Origin: Streptomyces sp. NBC_01296
GTDB taxonomy: Bacteria; Actinomycetota; Actinomycetes; Streptomycetales; Streptomycetaceae
Length of the DNA stretch: 64,000 nucleotides
Direction of reading: 5' to 3'
Assembly (NCBI RefSeq): GCF_035984415.1
Contig: NZ_CP130720.1
Span: 8,494,001-8,558,000, forward strand
Every line of letters begins with the position of its first letter. Within the stretch, counting starts at the first letter, position 1. This document shows positions 61,110-64,000 of the stretch, one piece after another. Made by a program: the position numbers and the translations under genes. Under the pieces are notes generated by a model. The model was given only the letters and a program-made list of their open reading frames with translations, was not told where the DNA came from and ran no database searches.

Positions 61110-61400
61110 CGACCGGAGCGATCCTTTCCGAGCGGGCGCAAGACGCCGTGACCGTGCTGCGGCAGCAGGTGCTGGTCCTGTACATGGCCAGCTCGGCGTT
61201 GGACTCCCATGTCGTCGGCTGGTCGCTGTACGACGGCACGGGCCGCACCTCGCCCACCACGGGCGACAGCGACGAGCCGCCGCACGACGTCTCTTCCTCA
61301 AGCACGAGTTCCTCTTCGAGCGGATCGTGGACGCGCGAGCGGAGCCGCGCGAGGCGGGCCACCGGTACGCGAGGCACCCTCCTCGTGCGGGCCGCGTCGC
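61106..61400 (+). pseudogene. remnant of unknown gene after the PhyH remnant
   Basis: ATG 61106. AQDAVTVLRQQVLVLYMASS, ALDSHVVGWSLYDGTGRTSP look coding. After PPHDV the frame changes and FLKHEFLFERIVDARAEPRE appears, so sequence has been lost between. I do not recognise the family. It converges on mmsB. Confidence 0.45.
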
Positions 61401-61421
61401 CCAGCCGAGGAGGGGGCGAGG

Positions 61422-62657
61422 TCAGGCTCCGGCCTTGCGCTTGTTGTAGACGTCGAAGCCGACGGCCGCCAGCAGGACCAGGCCCTTGATCACCTGCTGG
61501 TAGTCGGTACCCACGCCGACCAGCGACATGCCGTTGTTCAGCACGCCGAGCACCAGACCGCCGGTGAGTGCACCGATGACGGTTCCCACACCGCCGCTCG
61601 CGGAGGCGCCGCCGATGAAGGCGGCGGCGATCGCCTCCAACTCGAAGTTGATGCCGGCCTGCGGCGTACCGGCGTTGAGCCGCGCGGCGAAGACCATCCC
61701 GGCCAGGGCCGCGAGAACGCCCATGTTCACGAAGGCCAGGAAGACGACCCGCTTGCTCTTCACCCCGGACAGCCGCGCCGCGGCCTCGTTGCCGCCGATG
61801 GCGTAGGTGTGCCGGCCGAGGATCGAATTGCGCATCACGTATCCGAAGCCGACCAGCAGGACGCCGAGGATCAGCAGGACGATCGGCACGCCGTGGTAGC
61901 TGGCCAGCAGCAGCGTGAAGGCCACCACGGCCGCGGTGATCGCGCCGAGCTTCACCAGGAACAGCCCGGTCGGGAGCGGTTCCAGCCCGTACGAGGCGGC
62001 CCGCCGCCGGCCGCGCACCTCCTGCAGGATCGCGACGGCCAGCACCACGAGGCCCAACAGGAGGGTGAGGTTGTGGTAGTTGGTGCGGGGGCCGACGGTG
62101 GGGAGGAAGCCGCTGCTGATGTTCTGGAAGCCCTTGGGGAACGGCGCCACCGACTGGCCCTGCAGGAGGATCTGGGTCCCACCGCGGAACAGCAGCATGC
62201 CGGCCAGCGTGACGATGAACGAGGGGATCCCGAGATAGGCGATCCAGAAACCCTGCCAGGCGCCGGCGAGGGCCCCGATCAGCAGCGCGGCCACCAGCGC
62301 CACGGGCCACGGCGCGTGGTGTTTGACCATCATCACCGCGGCGGCGGCCCCGACGAAGGCGGCGAGCGACCCGACCGACAGGTCGATGTGCCCCGCGATG
62401 ATGACGATCATCATGCCGATGGCCAGGATGAGGATGTAGCTGTTCTGCTGGATCAGATTGGTGATGTTGAGCGGCTGGAGCAGAATGCCGTCAGTCCAGA
62501 ACTGGAACAGCAGCACGATCAGCGCCAACGCGAGCAGCATCCCGTACTGGCGCAGGTTGCCGCGCAGCGCTCGGGCCAGTACGGCACCGGCCGACACACG
62601 CCGGTCGGTCTGCGGTGTGCTGGGCGTGGTCTGTGGGTTGGTCTTGGTCTGGGCCAT
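61422..62657 (-). CDS. mmsB: multiple-monosaccharide ABC transporter permease
   Basis: 411 aa inner-membrane permease of the ribose/xylose class (MmsB/GguB). About ten hydrophobic segments; NSYILILAIGMMIVIIAGHI and DLSVGSLAAFVGA form the conserved region, then LGIPSFIVTLAGMLLFRGGT, YAIGGNEAAARLSGVKSKRV (interaction loop), and AIAAAFIGGASASGGVGTVI. ATG 62657 is four bases after the mmsA stop, with GAGGC before it. Typical substrates are xylose, arabinose, galactose or glucose. The binding protein (chvE/mmsX type) should lie upstream of mmsA, outside this window. Confidence 0.92.
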   Translation of the reverse strand: MAQTKTNPQTTPSTPQTDRRVSAGAVLARALRGNLRQYGMLLALALIVLLFQFWTDGILLQPLNITNLIQQNSYILILAIGMMIVIIAGHIDLSVGSLAAFVGAAAAVMMVKHHAPWPVALVAALLIGALAGAWQGFWIAYLGIPSFIVTLAGMLLFRGGTQILLQGQSVAPFPKGFQNISSGFLPTVGPRTNYHNLTLLLGLVVLAVAILQEVRGRRRAASYGLEPLPTGLFLVKLGAITAAVVAFTLLLASYHGVPIVLLILGVLLVGFGYVMRNSILGRHTYAIGGNEAAARLSGVKSKRVVFLAFVNMGVLAALAGMVFAARLNAGTPQAGINFELEAIAAAFIGGASASGGVGTVIGALTGGLVLGVLNNGMSLVGVGTDYQQVIKGLVLLAAVGFDVYNKRKAGA

Positions 62658-62660
62658 GCC

Positions 62661-64000
62661 TCACACCTGCTTGTCGGGGTATGCGGGGCTCATGGTCATG
62701 AGCCGCATGAGGGATTCCTGGGTGGCGTCGGCGCGGCTCACCTCACCGGTGATCCGGCCTTCGGCCATGGTGTAGATCCGGTCGCACAGGCCCAGGAGTT
62801 CGGGGAGTTCGGAAGAGATGACCAGTACCGTCTTGCCTTGGGCGGCGAGATCGGCGATGACGGTGTAGATCTCCGCCTTGGCGCCGATGTCGATGCCCCG
62901 GGTGGGTTCGTCGAGGATCAGCACCTTCGGCTCGGCGAAGATCCACTTGCTGAGGACGACCTTCTGCTGGTTGCCGCCGCTGAGCTTGCCGGTCTGCGCG
63001 AACACCGAGGGGGCCTTGATGTTCATGGTCCGCCGGAACGATTCGGCGATCCGGGCCTCCTCGTGCCGGTCGACCCAGCCCCGCCGGGCGACCTTGTCGA
63101 GGGCGCTCAGCGAGATGTTCCGGCTGATGTCGTCGCCCAGGTTGAGGCCGAGCTGCTTGCGGTCCTCGGTCACGTAGGCGATGCCGTGGCCGATCGCCTC
63201 CGGCACCGTCCGGGTACGGATCTCCCGGCCGTCCAGCCGTACCCGGCCGCCGGTCCACCGTCCGTACGAACGGCCGAAGACGCTCATGGCCAGTTCGGTG
63301 CGACCGGCGCCCATGAGGCCGGCGATGCCGACGATCTCGCCTCGACGGACGTTGAGCGAGACGCCGTCGACCACCTTGCGCCGGTGGTCGATCGGGTGCT
63401 GGACGCTCCAGTCCTCGATCTCGAAGGCGACCTCGCCGATCTCGGGGGCGCGCTCGGGGTAGCGGTGCTCCAGGTCGCGGCCGACCATGCCGCGGATGAT
63501 CCGCTCCTCGGAGATGCCCTCGGGCCCGATCGCGATGGTTTCGATGGTCCGCCCGTCACGCAGGATGGTGACGGAGTCGGCGACCCGGGCGATCTCGTTC
63601 AGCTTGTGCGAGATGAGGATGCAGGAGATGCCCTGGGCCTTGAGTTCGAGGATCAGGTCGAGCAGCTTGCGGCTGTCCTCGTCGTTCAGGGCGGCCGTCG
63701 GCTCGTCCAGGATGAGCAGCTTGACCTTCTTGGCGAGCGCCTTGGCGATCTCGACCAACTGCTGCTTGCCCACGCCGAGATCGGCGATCCGGGTGTGCGG
63801 GCTCTCGTCGAGCCCGACCTGCCGGATCAGTGCGGCGGCGTGGGTCAGCGTCTTGTGCCAGCTGATGACGCCCCGGGTGGCGTGCTCGTTGCCGAGGAAG
63901 ATGTTCTCGGCGATGGACAGGTAGGGCACCAGCGCGAGTTCCTGGTGGATGATCGCGATGCCGCGCTGCTCGCTGGCCCGGATGTCCCGGAACCGGCAGG
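62661..64000 (-). CDS. mmsA: multiple-monosaccharide ABC ATPase, 5' end outside window
   Basis: At least 446 codons of a duplicated ABC ATPase (MmsA/GguA, RbsA/XylG class); the N-terminus with the first Walker A lies beyond 64000. Visible: HQELALVPYLSIAENIFLGN, LGVGKQQLVEIAKALAKKVK, LLILDEPTAALNDEDSRKLL (first half). Second half: GIAGLMGAGRTELAMSVFGR, LSGGNQQKVVLSKWIFAEPK, LILDEPTRGIDIGAKAEIYT. In this class the second site is usually degenerate, here with GAGRTE in place of GxGKS/T. Coupled to mmsB. Confidence 0.93.
   Translation of the reverse strand, partial: CRFRDIRASEQRGIAIIHQELALVPYLSIAENIFLGNEHATRGVISWHKTLTHAAALIRQVGLDESPHTRIADLGVGKQQLVEIAKALAKKVKLLILDEPTAALNDEDSRKLLDLILELKAQGISCILISHKLNEIARVADSVTILRDGRTIETIAIGPEGISEERIIRGMVGRDLEHRYPERAPEIGEVAFEIEDWSVQHPIDHRRKVVDGVSLNVRRGEIVGIAGLMGAGRTELAMSVFGRSYGRWTGGRVRLDGREIRTRTVPEAIGHGIAYVTEDRKQLGLNLGDDISRNISLSALDKVARRGWVDRHEEARIAESFRRTMNIKAPSVFAQTGKLSGGNQQKVVLSKWIFAEPKVLILDEPTRGIDIGAKAEIYTVIADLAAQGKTVLVISSELPELLGLCDRIYTMAEGRITGEVSRADATQESLMRLMTMSPAYPDKQV

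Overview
The window looks like Streptomyces chromosome. GC is very high, GTG and TTG starts follow GGAG-type ribosome binding sites, and most families are ones typical of that genus (HSP18 regulator with Hsp20, DUF2267, AmaP, DUF5994, baeRF2, PucR with a fatty-acid desaturase, SpoIIE phosphatase, SigE-type sigma factors). I see no rRNA, tRNA or CRISPR array. Insertion-sequence relics (ISL3, IS5 twice, IS3, IS21, IS630, one MITE) and many truncated, fused or frameshifted genes suggest a variable region such as a chromosome arm. Some single-base breaks may be sequencing errors.

Layout. 0-11.5 kb: stress-related genes. These are a hemerythrin protein, a broken PHP hydrolase, a MerR-like HTH gene behind a long GCAGT-rich leader, the hsp18 divergon with two RheA-type operators, two DUF2267 genes, broken amaP and glsB genes, a STAS gene, a broken PKD surface protein and a DNA-ligase remnant. 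11.5-20.4 kb: a well-preserved MITE, a TetX-like flavin monooxygenase, an ISL3/IS5 chimera, a Tat-exported amidohydrolase, a methyltransferase and an IS3 relic. 21-24.3 kb: patatin, P450 and TetR genes behind two palindromic operators. 24.3-26.6 kb: fragments of DUF2326, Ku, SMI1/KNR4 and IS21. 27-32.5 kb: a sigma factor with an SDR, and two divergent regulator/enzyme pairs (MarR with a metallo-beta-lactamase-fold protein, HxlR with an alpha/beta hydrolase). 32.5-35.2 kb: IS5 and IS630 relics, a lipoprotein and an SMI1 fragment.

35.2-43.2 kb is a mostly intact block: YbhB, baeRF2, a HAD phosphatase, DUF5994, small proteins, a GNAT-AAA+ fusion ATPase and a SpoIIE phosphatase. 44.3-47.7 kb carries a PucR regulator divergent from a ferredoxin reductase and a DesA3-like desaturase. 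48-57 kb reads as a sulfur-acquisition region: a broken SfnB-like flavoenzyme, an XRE-cupin regulator with its own palindrome, an SsuCBA-type ABC transporter, an arylsulfotransferase, and a polar amino-acid ABC operon with a GNAT gene that carries many small indels. 57.5-64 kb holds a SigE-type sigma factor with a coupled membrane protein, an expansin-like secreted protein, a broken AraC regulator, a phytanoyl-CoA dioxygenase remnant and the sugar transporter genes mmsB and mmsA. The last gene runs off the window.
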